A stretch of DNA of 64,000 nt from Iodobacter sp. (GTDB lineage: Bacteria > Pseudomonadota > Gammaproteobacteria > Burkholderiales > Chitinibacteraceae), in NCBI RefSeq assembly GCF_025352645.1, contig NZ_JANXSO010000128.1, positions 1-64,000 on the forward strand, written 5' to 3'. Shown one piece after another: positions 24,653-34,076 of the stretch; within the stretch, counting starts at the first letter, position 1; each line of letters opens with the position of its first letter. The notes under the pieces are model-generated. The model was not told where the DNA came from and searched no databases. It was given only the letters and a program-made list of their open reading frames with translations. The translations under genes were made by a program, and so were the position numbers.

Positions 24653-27358
24653 ATGAAATATCAAGCACTTCTGAGTACGCTGATCCTTGCCCTAATGACG
24701 GGCTGTGGAGGTGGTGGTTCTGATTCATCTAGCACTGCTTCATCTACAGGCAGTGTGTCGAGCAACGATGCCGCTTTAATTGCTACCGCCGTTAAAAATG
24801 GCAGCGTAGCAGGCTTAAGCACGGCCCAGCGTGAGCCACTATTACAGCAGGCTTTAGCGCTGGCTAAGCGTTATCAGCAGCAGCAAAATGCCGCCTTGGG
24901 CGATATCTATGGCGCTGCTAATCTTGATTTAACGCTGAATATCGGCAAAAACAGCAATCTGATAGGCATTGGCTTATCGACCATTGCCAGCCCGCTCATC
25001 ACCTCGGACGAGGGCCGTGGCATGGCGGCGATTGCGCAATATGGCAAGGGCCGTGGCTTAGCTTATGGTGCCGATGTTTTAAGCTGGATGGCGGCTCAAT
25101 CAACAGAAAGCCAGCACTATCCCTTATTTAACCGAGCCTTTAATTGGGTGCTGACTGGCAAGGCTGCTGGCCCATTACCTGCCACAGTAAAATTTGCAAC
25201 GGCAGGCTACGACGCTAAAACCGTGACTAAGCTGCTAAGCCGTATGGGTACAGCAGCCACCGGCTGTGATCTGGCCGTGAGCAGCTGCGGGCAGGATGCG
25301 GATGTGCTGATTTATGGTGGGGCGGTTAAAGATGAAGCGGCGCTGGCCAGCCAAGTGCGTAATTACTTGAATAGCGGTAAAGCGGTTATTTATATGCACC
25401 CCAATTGGGGCGATTCTGCAGGCGGGCGTAAAGTCTTGCAGGGCTTAGGTATGAGTTTGGGCGGCTATGGCGGTAATTATTTTGCCAGCACTGCCGGTAC
25501 ATCGGTGGGCAGCGGCCGTACCTTGAGCGATGTGCTGAAAGCGGGCGATAAGATGTCGCCGCTGGTGCAGGCCATTTCACAAATGAGCAGCAGTAGTTTG
25601 AGCCTTGATCTGAGCAAAGATAGCGCATCCACTGATGCTATTACGGCCTTACACAACGAGCTGGCTACTCAGCAAAGCGCCGGCGTTGATATTTTTGCAG
25701 AGCCGGTTAGCGATCTGCATCAGCTGCTGGTGCTATGGGCGGATCTCTATCGCCCAGATATTGTCTACGGCAAAATTAATCGTGAGACCCAGCCCGCTGA
25801 GTTTTTGCGCACCTACGCAGCTGATTCATGGCTGGTGTTTAACCGTGCTAGCACCACGGTGGCCAAAGCGGGGCAAGGGGACTTTATGCCGGTAGCGGCA
25901 CAAAGCCTACCAGTGAGCAGCAGCGCCGAAACCATCGAAGTCACCATTGCTCAAACAGATGGCACTACCGCTATTGGGCGCGCTGCTGTGCCAGGCCAGC
26001 CGCTTTATATTGAAGTGAGCGGCGGCAATGGCAAGCTGGCTGTGCAGACCAACTACCTGCGTACCTGGGGTAACCCGCTGGTCGATGCGGTGAGCGAAGG
26101 CTATAAGCGGCCACGCCGCCCGCATTCATTCAGTATTCCGCTAAAAACCAGTGGTGAAACCGTTTTTGTTACGCCATCTGGTGGCCCGCTTTATCTGAAT
26201 TACAGCGGCGCAACGCCTGGTCAAAGCGTCACGCTGAAGATTCGTGGCACAGCCAAATACGCACATTTTGATTTTACTAAGCCGCAAAGCGATGCCGAGG
26301 TTAATGAAGCGGTGGCGGCCTTAAATCGTAAGGATTTCGGCTGGCAGACGGCTAAATTTACCGGCGGTGAAATTCAGCAAACCGTGGCCTATGCCATTGA
26401 GGCAATGGGTAGTCTGGATCCAAAAGTTTATATCGTCGATCAAATTAAAGGCATGTTGTTCGATTCCAATCATATCGCCAACGGCTATAGCAATATGCCG
26501 ATGTCGAGCAATGTAGCCACGTTCTGTACGTCTGCGGGTTGGACATGTGATGGGTCGGTGCATCGTGCGCCTGGTGTGCAGCATTTTGTGGGCTGGATTG
26601 CTGCCTGCGGTTATCTCTGCTCTGGTAATCCCTCTGATGGCTACGCCGGAATCAGCGGCACCGGCTGGGGCCATGCGCACGAGCTGGGCCACAATACCGT
26701 GCAACGGGTGATGCATATTGAGCTGAACGGCAAGGGCTGCTTGGTGGAGTGTGATAATAATATTCTGGCCAGCACCCATATGATGCGTCAGTTCGCATTG
26801 ATCGGCTTAGATAATGGCCATATCACTGATCACCCAGCGCTTTATCAGTACATTGTAGAAAACCGGAAAAGTGGGAAGACTGGTGAAGCTCAGCGTGCCG
26901 ATATGGAGGCACGTCTGTGGGGGGGCGAATCACAAGACCCAATGCGAGCGGTGCATTTTCAGCTGGCTTTTTTATTCAGCAAATATCGCGCTAAAGAAGC
27001 CGTGCCTAGCATGCAGGCCAGCATGGATTACTTTACCCTGCTGACCAAGGCGGATCGTTTAGTCAGCAAGGAGTGGGCCGCTGGCAATAAATATGGCATG
27101 AGCCGTTATGCAAATAACACCATCAGCAATCATGAGCTGCTCTATGTGCTGAGCTCTAAAATCATCGGCCAAGACGTGCGTAAAATCTTTGCCATGTATG
27201 GGCTGCCGCTTAGCCAAATGGCGCTTGATTCGGTGGCGGATTTACAGCTGCCTGTGGCAACAGAGCAGTTTTATGCGCTGGCGCAGAAGAAATTCAACCA
27301 AGTCTCAACGGGAAAATGGCTGGATTTATCAGCTACCAGCCCAGCTTATCCCCTGTAA
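24653..27358 (+). CDS. ImpA-like zinc metalloprotease lipoprotein
   Basis: Large surface or secreted protease of 901 residues. The signal ends in a lipobox LMTGC (Cys18) followed by GGGGSDSSSTASST, a flexible serine-rich linker typical of lipoproteins exposed at the surface. The catalytic zinc site is HAHELGHNTVQ (HExxH at 676-680) in the gluzincin-type context GTGWGHAHELGHN. Length and layout (long N-terminal domain, beta-rich middle with YIEVSGGNGKLAVQ, C-terminal protease) match the ImpA / M60-like group, whose P. aeruginosa member cleaves O-glycosylated mucin-type proteins. Monocistronic. Substrate preference for glycoproteins is inferred from family. Confidence 0.85.
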   Translation: MKYQALLSTLILALMTGCGGGGSDSSSTASSTGSVSSNDAALIATAVKNGSVAGLSTAQREPLLQQALALAKRYQQQQNAALGDIYGAANLDLTLNIGKNSNLIGIGLSTIASPLITSDEGRGMAAIAQYGKGRGLAYGADVLSWMAAQSTESQHYPLFNRAFNWVLTGKAAGPLPATVKFATAGYDAKTVTKLLSRMGTAATGCDLAVSSCGQDADVLIYGGAVKDEAALASQVRNYLNSGKAVIYMHPNWGDSAGGRKVLQGLGMSLGGYGGNYFASTAGTSVGSGRTLSDVLKAGDKMSPLVQAISQMSSSSLSLDLSKDSASTDAITALHNELATQQSAGVDIFAEPVSDLHQLLVLWADLYRPDIVYGKINRETQPAEFLRTYAADSWLVFNRASTTVAKAGQGDFMPVAAQSLPVSSSAETIEVTIAQTDGTTAIGRAAVPGQPLYIEVSGGNGKLAVQTNYLRTWGNPLVDAVSEGYKRPRRPHSFSIPLKTSGETVFVTPSGGPLYLNYSGATPGQSVTLKIRGTAKYAHFDFTKPQSDAEVNEAVAALNRKDFGWQTAKFTGGEIQQTVAYAIEAMGSLDPKVYIVDQIKGMLFDSNHIANGYSNMPMSSNVATFCTSAGWTCDGSVHRAPGVQHFVGWIAACGYLCSGNPSDGYAGISGTGWGHAHELGHNTVQRVMHIELNGKGCLVECDNNILASTHMMRQFALIGLDNGHITDHPALYQYIVENRKSGKTGEAQRADMEARLWGGESQDPMRAVHFQLAFLFSKYRAKEAVPSMQASMDYFTLLTKADRLVSKEWAAGNKYGMSRYANNTISNHELLYVLSSKIIGQDVRKIFAMYGLPLSQMALDSVADLQLPVATEQFYALAQKKFNQVSTGKWLDLSATSPAYPL

Positions 27359-27518
27359 ATGACGCATGCGATAGCTTACGGTATGCGTGGGTTATTGCAG
27401 TGCTCTGGCTAAATATCTACAAAGCAGGCCATTCTGGGCACGATGTTATGGCATGGCGGTGCACACTAACCGCGCCTTATGCTCAGTAAAAATTTGTGTT
27501 TGTTTTGACTATCAGCGG

Positions 27519-29774
27519 CTAAAACGCCGCACTGGCCTGCTGCCAATAATGGCGGTGGGCTCTTCGCCAGCTGTTCAGCTTTATTTCTTTATCCACATCA
27601 AAAATCAGCGCGCCTTCTTGATCTGTGCGTAAGTTGATTGCTTGGGCGGCGGCGTAGCGGGCGGTGATTTCTGGCTTGGGGTGGCCAAAGCGGTTTAAAT
27701 AGCCAGCTGAAAAAACAGCATAGTGTGGCGTTGTTGTCTCTACAAAGGCTAAGGACGACGATGATTTACTGCCGTGGTGTGGCACCAGCAGAATATCGAT
27801 TTTTCCCAAGCCCTGATTAATCAGCTCGGTTTCTTCATGGATGCCGATATCGGCGGGGATGAGCGCAGTATGCTGATCATTTTCGATCAGTAGAGAGCAG
27901 CCGCGGGCGTTATCGGTGCTTGCGGAGTAGGCCGGATCGGGCCAGATAAAGCGAAAGCGCACTCCATCCCAAACCCAGCTTTTGCCAAGCTGGCAGTGTT
28001 GCCGGTTGATATGCAGTGAGGCGAAGAGGGGATGATCGTCGGGCAGGCTATGCCAGATGGTTTGAATTGGGATATTTTTGAGCAAGGGCGGGGCCGCGCC
28101 AATATGATCCATATCGTTGTGGGATAACACCAGTGCATCGAGCTGACGAATGCTCTGACTGCGTAAGGCAGGCAGCAGCACGCGCTCACCGTTTGGTAGC
28201 TGGCCAGTATCAAATAGCAACTGATGCTTGGCTGTTTGTACTAATACGGCCAAGCCTTGGCCCACATCCAGCACGGTAAGCCGGTAGCTATTGGCGGCGA
28301 TGTGATTGGGCGTCGGTATAAACAGCGGCAGGCAGCAAATCAGCCCCAAATGTCGCCCCGGTACACCGCGTGGCAGCAGTAATAGCATCACCCCAAATCC
28401 TGCGGGGATAAGGGTGAGCGCGGAGGGCATATTAAACGCAAGACTGGGCAAGGTGCTGCACCATTGCAGCAGGTAGTCGGTGCCCGCAAACAAGCGCTCG
28501 GCGGCGTAGAGTAGGTAGCCAAAGGGATCGAGTAGGCCAAGAAGGGCGAGTGGTGTAATCAGCACACTCACAATAGGAATCGCAAACGCATTGGCTAAGG
28601 GTGAAACCAGCGGCAGCTGCCCAAACACCACGAGCAAGATGGGGGCAGAGGCGATGGTGGCGGCGGCCTGCGTGCTGATCCACATCTGCCATTTAGCTCC
28701 TTGCCCAATTTGCCGCCCTCCCGCCCAAAGCAGCGCGCCCACCGTCAAATAAGATAGCCAAAATCCAATGGATAACACCGCAAATGGATCAATGGCCACG
28801 GTGACGCATAAGGCGGCGGCCCAAATGGCACTGTTGGCGCTGGGCTGCGCCCGCCATAGGCAGAGCGCTGCAATAGCTAGCATAAAGAGGGTGCGCTGAG
28901 TGGGCACGGCCATCCCCGCCAGCAGGCAATAGCAAAGTGCGGTAAATACGCCAGCGAGTAGTGCGGCGCGTTGGGCGGCAAAACGTGCCGCTAGATAGGG
29001 AATACGCCGCCAACATGCTTTACAGATACCCGCTGCAATCGCCGCAAGCAAAGTAATATGTAAGCCCGAGATGCTGATTAAATGGGTAATGCCCGTGGCA
29101 GCAAAGCGCTGCCATTGCTCGGGAGGAATTGCACCCTGATCACCCACGGTGAGCGCAATCATCACGCCTTGATACGGCGCACCGGGTAGGGCCTGCTGAA
29201 TTTTGCTACGTAGCTGGGCACGAATCCGATGCAGCCAAGCACGTTGATCGGGTAAAAGAACCCCCGATTTTACTGTGCCCGTTGCGCCGATGCCCTGCTG
29301 CAAAAACCAGCTTTCTAAATCAAAACTCCCTGGGTTACTTTGGCCATGCACTTGTTTTAGTTTCAGCAAGAAATGCCAACGCTCACCCGCTTTGACCCTA
29401 TCTGGCGCGCCATACCATTGTAATTGCAGCTTGCTGGGTAAGGGCTGGCCGCTTGATTCTGGAATAAACAAAAACCGTGTGCCAAAACGCGTAGCCTGCG
29501 GCAAATCAGTAATATAGCCATCTACCTCAATCAGTTGCTGCTCAAGCGCTGGCTGAAGCCTATCCGCCATCCGCAGTTGCGCCCGCCAATTGGCCCAGCT
29601 AAAGCCGCAGCACATCACCGCCAGTAATAAAAAAATAAAGTGCTTACGCTGCAAGCTAAAGCAGACTAGCGCGGTGGCGATCAAGGGCCAAAGCACAGGT
29701 AGGGACGCTAGGCTTTGCAGCAGGCATATTCCACTTACAAAGCCCGCGATCAGGAGTAAATAGCGGGTCAGCAT
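27519..29774 (-). CDS. comEC: DNA uptake channel protein ComEC/Rec2
   Basis: Inner-membrane channel of 751 residues that passes single-stranded DNA into the cytoplasm in natural transformation. Three parts: an N-terminal DUF4131 region with membrane helices and an OB-like fold (1-190), the competence membrane domain (about 200-480, containing GITHLISISGLHITLLA), and a C-terminal metallo-beta-lactamase-like domain with LSHNDMDHIGAAPPLL, where the HxxxDH-type metal motif is kept in the form HNDMDH, and LVPHHGSKSSSS. An apparently intact gene, so the organism may be competent. It ends 160 bases from the convergent ImpA-like gene. Confidence 0.94.
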   Translation of the reverse strand: MLTRYLLLIAGFVSGICLLQSLASLPVLWPLIATALVCFSLQRKHFIFLLLAVMCCGFSWANWRAQLRMADRLQPALEQQLIEVDGYITDLPQATRFGTRFLFIPESSGQPLPSKLQLQWYGAPDRVKAGERWHFLLKLKQVHGQSNPGSFDLESWFLQQGIGATGTVKSGVLLPDQRAWLHRIRAQLRSKIQQALPGAPYQGVMIALTVGDQGAIPPEQWQRFAATGITHLISISGLHITLLAAIAAGICKACWRRIPYLAARFAAQRAALLAGVFTALCYCLLAGMAVPTQRTLFMLAIAALCLWRAQPSANSAIWAAALCVTVAIDPFAVLSIGFWLSYLTVGALLWAGGRQIGQGAKWQMWISTQAAATIASAPILLVVFGQLPLVSPLANAFAIPIVSVLITPLALLGLLDPFGYLLYAAERLFAGTDYLLQWCSTLPSLAFNMPSALTLIPAGFGVMLLLLPRGVPGRHLGLICCLPLFIPTPNHIAANSYRLTVLDVGQGLAVLVQTAKHQLLFDTGQLPNGERVLLPALRSQSIRQLDALVLSHNDMDHIGAAPPLLKNIPIQTIWHSLPDDHPLFASLHINRQHCQLGKSWVWDGVRFRFIWPDPAYSASTDNARGCSLLIENDQHTALIPADIGIHEETELINQGLGKIDILLVPHHGSKSSSSLAFVETTTPHYAVFSAGYLNRFGHPKPEITARYAAAQAINLRTDQEGALIFDVDKEIKLNSWRRAHRHYWQQASAAF

Positions 29775-29856
29775 GTTTTAGCTTAGCAGGGTAACTAGTA
29801 ATAACCATTCCGATGACATAGGCTATTGAAAGCGCTCTAGCAAAAGGATGTGGCAA

Positions 29857-30513
29857 ATGTATCAATTGCATATAGGTAGCAAAAATTACTCTTCTTGGTC
29901 TTTGCGTCCTTGGCTGTTACTGAAGCATTTTAAGATTGATTTTCTTGAAAAAAGCGCGCCCTTGCTGGGGGAGTGTGAGTATCGGGAATACATTGAGAGT
30001 GGCCTGTATCCCTGTTTATATGACCAAGAATTTAATGTTTGGGATAGCTTGGCCATTGCAGAGTATTTAGCCGAAAAACACCCTGAGATGTGGCCAAAGG
30101 AAGTGCAAGCAAGGGCGAGGGCGCGCAGTATTTCAGCTGAAATGCATTCAGGCTTTACCAGCTTACGTAGCCTAATGCCGATGAATATTAAATTGCGCGC
30201 TCAAGGTGGCGAGCTAGTCATGAATGTAAAGCACGATGTTGAGCGAATCTGCTTTTTGTGGCGAGAGGCGCGTCGCTACGCCACGGCTGGGCATTATTTG
30301 TTTGGTGATTTTTCAATTGTGGATGCAATGTTTGCCCCCGTTGTTTGGCGTTTTCATTGCTATAACGTGGCCTTGCCCGATGATGCGGCTATTTATTGCG
30401 AATGGATGCTAGCTCACCCCGCAATGCGTGAGTGGGAGAAGTCGGCGTTGCTAGAAACCTTAGTCCTCCCGCAGCAGGATATGCTGCTTGAAGCCTTTGG
30501 CGGCCGCAGATAG
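29857..30513 (+). CDS. Glutathione S-transferase family protein
   Basis: Soluble GST-fold protein of 218 residues. The N-terminal SKNYSSWSLRPWLLLK is the signature of a bacterial GST subgroup in which an early serine contacts glutathione; VWDSLAIAEYLAEKHPEMWP includes the Ser/Ile segment that binds the gamma-glutamyl group, and FGDFSIVDAMFAPVVWRF is the C-terminal N-cap motif. ATG at 29857 has AAAGGA at eight bases, whereas the ATG at 29848 lies directly on the Shine-Dalgarno. Monocistronic, divergent from comEC. Substrate unknown. Confidence 0.88.
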   Translation: MYQLHIGSKNYSSWSLRPWLLLKHFKIDFLEKSAPLLGECEYREYIESGLYPCLYDQEFNVWDSLAIAEYLAEKHPEMWPKEVQARARARSISAEMHSGFTSLRSLMPMNIKLRAQGGELVMNVKHDVERICFLWREARRYATAGHYLFGDFSIVDAMFAPVVWRFHCYNVALPDDAAIYCEWMLAHPAMREWEKSALLETLVLPQQDMLLEAFGGRR

Positions 30514-30627
30514 CCAGCCAGTGCCGCTTGAGTCATACGTCAACAGGCCCTAGTGCTGTGAAAAATTGGCTGTAGCAAACTGTTCTTTGTTTGGTTTCTA
30601 AAGCAACAGCCTGATAAACTTCGCTCC

Positions 30628-31803
30628 ATGGAAAATTTTGACGCAGATGTCATCATCGTAGGTGGCGGTTTGGTAGGAAGTGCCTTAGCTTTGGCGCTGA
30701 AACAGACTAGCCTTACGGTCATGCTAATAGAAGGCCGCCAGCCCGCTTGGGATTGGCCGCTAGAGTCTTGGGACCAGCGCATTTATGCCATTAGCCGTGC
30801 TAGCCGGCAATTATTGCAGCGGATTGGTGCGTGGCAACAGATGGATGCCACGCGTTTACAAGCTACCTCTGCGATGAAAATATTTGGCGATGCTCATGCC
30901 GCCTCTTTGCAATTTAATGCGCTGGAAGCAGGCGTGGATGAGCTGGCTTTTATGCTAGAAAACCGCGAACTGCAAAAAGCACTATGGGCTGTTCTTGCCG
31001 ATTGTAGCCATATCCAAATTATTGCACCTGCTACGCCTAGCTTACTTAATGTGGATGAGAGTGGGGCTACGCTTAGCCTAAGCGATGGACGTCAATTGCG
31101 TGCGCGTTTGGTGGTGGGGGCGGATGGTGCAAATTCTTGGGTGCGTAGCCAGCTAGGAATTGAGCCACAGGTCACGCCGTATCAGCAGTTTGGCGTGGTG
31201 GCTAATTTCACAATTGAAAAGCCGCATCTTGGCGTGGCGCATCAATGGTTTATGCCCGATAGCATCTTGGCCTGGTTGCCATTGGCAGGTCATCGCATGT
31301 CGATGGTTTGGTCTTGTAATGATGCCAAGCGGGCTGAATTAATGGCGCTATCTCCTGAAGCGCTGTGCCAGCATGTTGCCGCAGCAGGCGGGGCAAGTTT
31401 AGGGGCTTTGCAGCTGATAACAGCACCAGCAGCTTTTCCTCTGCGCTTAAATCAATTGCCGCATACCGTGAGCGATAAGGTGGTGCTGATTGGCGATGCC
31501 GCGCACACCGTCCACCCCTTAGCAGGGCAGGGCGTAAATTTAGGTTTTGGTGATGTGGCTGAATTAGCGGCATTATTGGCACAAACGCCGGTTAATCAAA
31601 TTGGTGATTATTTATTGTTGCGTCGCTATGAACGTGCGCGCAGTGAAGCGGTCTACACCATGCAAAGTGTGTGTCATGGTTTACAAAAATTATTTAATAA
31701 CACCAATCCCCTGCTAAAAACTTTACGAAATCTAGGCTTAGGGGCCACTAACCAATTACCATGGCTAAAAAGACAATTGATTCGCCATGCAATGGATGCT
31801 TAG
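30628..31803 (+). CDS. UbiH/UbiF-family FAD monooxygenase
   Basis: Flavoprotein hydroxylase of 391 residues, probably of ubiquinone biosynthesis. FAD-binding motifs are complete: N-terminal VIIVGGGLVGSALALAL (Rossmann), the DG motif VVGADGANSWVR, and the second FAD motif LIGDAAHTVHPLAGQGVNLG. The family includes UbiH, UbiF, UbiI and UbiM, which differ in the ring position they hydroxylate; the sequence does not settle which. It is followed 7 bases later by dsbC, so the two are cotranscribed. No other ubi genes are in the window. Confidence 0.88.
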   Translation: MENFDADVIIVGGGLVGSALALALKQTSLTVMLIEGRQPAWDWPLESWDQRIYAISRASRQLLQRIGAWQQMDATRLQATSAMKIFGDAHAASLQFNALEAGVDELAFMLENRELQKALWAVLADCSHIQIIAPATPSLLNVDESGATLSLSDGRQLRARLVVGADGANSWVRSQLGIEPQVTPYQQFGVVANFTIEKPHLGVAHQWFMPDSILAWLPLAGHRMSMVWSCNDAKRAELMALSPEALCQHVAAAGGASLGALQLITAPAAFPLRLNQLPHTVSDKVVLIGDAAHTVHPLAGQGVNLGFGDVAELAALLAQTPVNQIGDYLLLRRYERARSEAVYTMQSVCHGLQKLFNNTNPLLKTLRNLGLGATNQLPWLKRQLIRHAMDA

Positions 31804-31810
31804 GATATTT

Positions 31811-32539
31811 ATGAAAATGAAGTCTATTACTCAAGTTTTGATTGCTGCTGGTTTTTTAGCCTTAACGGCTTGCTCTGCATCGGCAGATAATTCTATTTCC
31901 CAGCTTAAGCAAAAGCTGGCAAAGCAATTACCTGGCCGTGAAATTACCTCGATCAACACCACGCCAATGAAAGGTATTTACGAGGTAGTGATTGCAAAGC
32001 GGCAGATTGTGTATACCGATGCTAAGGGTGAATATATCTTGGCTGGGGATATGATTGATTTGGCTAAAAAATCTAGCCTAACAGAGCAGCGTGCTGCTGA
32101 ATTACAAAAAACAGATTTTAGCAAACTGCCTTTAGAGCAAGCCTTTAAAGAAGTGCGCGGCGATGGCTCCCGCGTGCTGGCGGTATTCTCTGATCCAGAT
32201 TGCCCTTATTGCAAACGCTTAGAGCGTGAAAGCTTAAATGGTATTACGAATGTCACTATTTATACTTTCTTAATGCCTTTAAGCATTCATCCAGATGCAG
32301 AGCGTAAATCAAAAGTGATTTGGTGTGCAGCGGATAAACAAGCCGCTTGGAGCAATTTTATGCTTAAAGATCAAATGCTTGAAGGTAAATCAGATTGCGA
32401 AAATCCAGTTGAAAAAAATATGAAACTGGCCGAAACCCTTGGTATTAGCGGTACGCCTGCGCTGATTTTTAAATCAGGCCAAATTGTATCTGGGGCAATT
32501 CCTAAGGAGCAAATTGAGCAATTACTTGCTGCTAAGTAA
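31811..32539 (+). CDS. dsbC: Protein disulfide isomerase DsbC
   Basis: Periplasmic homodimeric disulfide isomerase, 242 residues. A signal peptide (FLALTACSASA) is followed by the N-terminal dimerisation domain and a thioredoxin domain with CPYC at 131-134 in FSDPDCPYCKRLERESL, plus the structural pair in VIWCAAD and KSDCENP and the cis-proline loop ISGTPALIF. ATG at 31811 is chosen because AGGA sits five bases upstream; longer readings start inside ubiH. LTAC could be read as a lipobox, but the fit to a SPI site is at least as good. DsbD, encoded at 2.5 kb, would keep it reduced. Confidence 0.94.
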   Translation: MKMKSITQVLIAAGFLALTACSASADNSISQLKQKLAKQLPGREITSINTTPMKGIYEVVIAKRQIVYTDAKGEYILAGDMIDLAKKSSLTEQRAAELQKTDFSKLPLEQAFKEVRGDGSRVLAVFSDPDCPYCKRLERESLNGITNVTIYTFLMPLSIHPDAERKSKVIWCAADKQAAWSNFMLKDQMLEGKSDCENPVEKNMKLAETLGISGTPALIFKSGQIVSGAIPKEQIEQLLAAK

Positions 32540-32554
32540 TTAAGCAATAGAACA

Positions 32555-32587
32555 AAAGCCAAGCATCACTGCTTGGCTTTTTTTATT
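32555..32587. terminator. Bidirectional terminator between dsbC and DUF3016
   Basis: AAAGCCAAGC and GCTTGGCTTT form a 10-bp perfect stem with loop ATCACT. Rightward a run of seven or more Ts follows; leftward it is preceded by an A-run that gives Us for the convergent gene ending at 32583. Confidence 0.9.
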
Positions 32588-33077
32588 TAACTAAGCGCGC
32601 CTGAAGTTTATCAAAGCTTTTTCTGAGCATTTTTTCTTCATACTGAAAGTCATCTTCTTTATTGATGCGGCTGATGCCAGACATAAAGTTGAGGTCACGA
32701 AAATTTTCTGTCCCAGAAATAATTTGCTCGTTCTGGGTAAAAGTATAAGTAAACGAGATCTTGGGGCTGTAAATATCTTTAATGACACGTACCTCATTCA
32801 TCCGGCCCGCTAGCATCGGGGGGATATCACCAGCGAGGTCAAAATCAGTGACGGTGATTTCTAGCTGACTATCAGCAGGCAGTTTTTGACCTAAATCGGC
32901 AAATACTTTTTCCATGTGCGTAAATAATCGCTGTTGAAAGCGATCTTGCTGCTCGTGGGTGGCACGAATATCTGTGTACTTGTCGGGAGCTTGCCATATT
33001 ACTTTGGCATTAGCCGCCCATGCACTAGCATTAATCAAGGTGAGCAGGCCGATACTTAGAAAAATCTTTTTCATCAT
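32583..33077 (-). CDS. DUF3016 periplasmic protein
   Basis: Exported protein of 164 residues: signal peptide ending SAWA-ANAKVIW, then the DUF3016 pattern PDKYTDIRAT near the N-terminus, LEITVTDFDLAGDIPP in the middle and SFTYTF/NFRDLNFM towards the end. The family is found in gamma- and betaproteobacteria and has no known function. Start at 33077 has AAAGGAG four bases upstream; a second ATG follows immediately and would have better spacing. Confidence 0.85.
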   Translation of the reverse strand: MMKKIFLSIGLLTLINASAWAANAKVIWQAPDKYTDIRATHEQQDRFQQRLFTHMEKVFADLGQKLPADSQLEITVTDFDLAGDIPPMLAGRMNEVRVIKDIYSPKISFTYTFTQNEQIISGTENFRDLNFMSGISRINKEDDFQYEEKMLRKSFDKLQARLVK

Positions 33078-33395
33078 GTTTCTCCTTTGCGTACTTCATT
33101 GAGCGTATATCTATATTTCTTAAATTAACACAATTAAAACAGTAGCTTATATTTTCTTATGCGTTTTTTAAATATGACAAAATGCTAACTTGGAGCGTAA
33201 ATAGATACAGATGATCGGCATTTCTCAAGTTTATCGAGTAAATTTAAAGTGCTTTTCTTTGTTAAACAAGTGAATTGTCTACACCACACTGCAATTGCAT
33301 GTAATGATTGCTATTAGAGATGTATAACAACAAGGGTTGCCTATTTTAAGTAGCGCAGGCTATGCAAGTGTTTAACGAAAAAGGAAATCTTCAAT
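33078..33395. other. Intergenic region, nothing recognised
   Basis: 318 AT-rich bases between divergent genes, holding their promoters. The stretch TATAACAACAAGGG near 33321 and the AAAGGAAA before 33396 suggest a rightward promoter and ribosome site. No repeats or RNA structure stood out. Confidence 0.35.
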
Positions 33396-33872
33396 ATGGA
33401 TGTTTTGTACTATTGGAAAGATGTAAAAGCAGATATGGCTGCTGGACACATTGGCTGGTTTCGCTCGTCTCGTGGCAAATTGAGTGAGTTGAGCGAAAGT
33501 TTTCCTGATCGTATCTGGGTGATTAAAACCCCCACGGGTAAAAAAGGCAGTGTGCAATTATTAGCGTGCCTGCGCTGGAGCGATAAGGCTGCAGTGAAGG
33601 TGCCCGTGGTAGATGTGCAGTCGACCATTTTTTATGATCCTGCCCATGTGCAAAGTATTTGGTTTGATGGCTCCGATAGCGATGAAGCAATCGAGATGAC
33701 CAGTAAATGGCTGCGTGAGCATTTTTCAGCTGCAGTGAGGGCTAATTTCCAAGGGGACAATGGGATTCATGCCCTGCGTGGAGATACCTTGCGTCAGTTA
33801 GAAAAAATCTCGCACCATTTTGCTAGCCGCCCCTTCCTTGCAGAAGAAGCAGAGGTTTTAAATAAGTCTTAA
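33396..33872 (+). CDS. Hypothetical soluble protein, 158 residues
   Basis: Not recognised. A cytoplasmic, mixed alpha/beta sequence starting MDVLYYWKDVKADM, with AGHIGWFRSSRGKL, RIWVIKTPTGKKGSVQLL and ACLRWSD in the first half, and a helical, acidic second half (SDEAIEMTSKWLREHF). The alternation in the first 90 residues is reminiscent of small PUA/EVE-like beta folds, but no motif proves it. AAAGGAAA before the start is a sound Shine-Dalgarno, and codon use looks normal, so it is very probably a real gene. Monocistronic. Confidence 0.7.
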   Translation: MDVLYYWKDVKADMAAGHIGWFRSSRGKLSELSESFPDRIWVIKTPTGKKGSVQLLACLRWSDKAAVKVPVVDVQSTIFYDPAHVQSIWFDGSDSDEAIEMTSKWLREHFSAAVRANFQGDNGIHALRGDTLRQLEKISHHFASRPFLAEEAEVLNKS

Positions 33873-33900
33873 ACAGCGCTATTTGCAAGCTAGCTACACC

Positions 33901-33933
33901 GCCGCTCCGGCAATTGATTTTTGCAGGAGCGGC
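33901..33933 (+). terminator. Weak hairpin after the 158-residue gene
   Basis: GCCGCTCC (33901-33908) pairs with GGAGCGGC (33926-33933) across a 17-base loop that itself can pair GGCAA with TTGCA partly. Only TTT follows, so termination efficiency is uncertain. Confidence 0.4.
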
Positions 33934-34076
33934 TTTAGCCGAAAAAAACACCAACGTACTCAAGGCCAAGGCGTTGCCATCGTGCGGATAAGCTTTTATC
34001 TACATACTTAGCGCTTTGCATTCAGTACATACGCTGTTAAGGTTCGGCCAATGTTTCTCCTGTTTGGCAGTACCTT

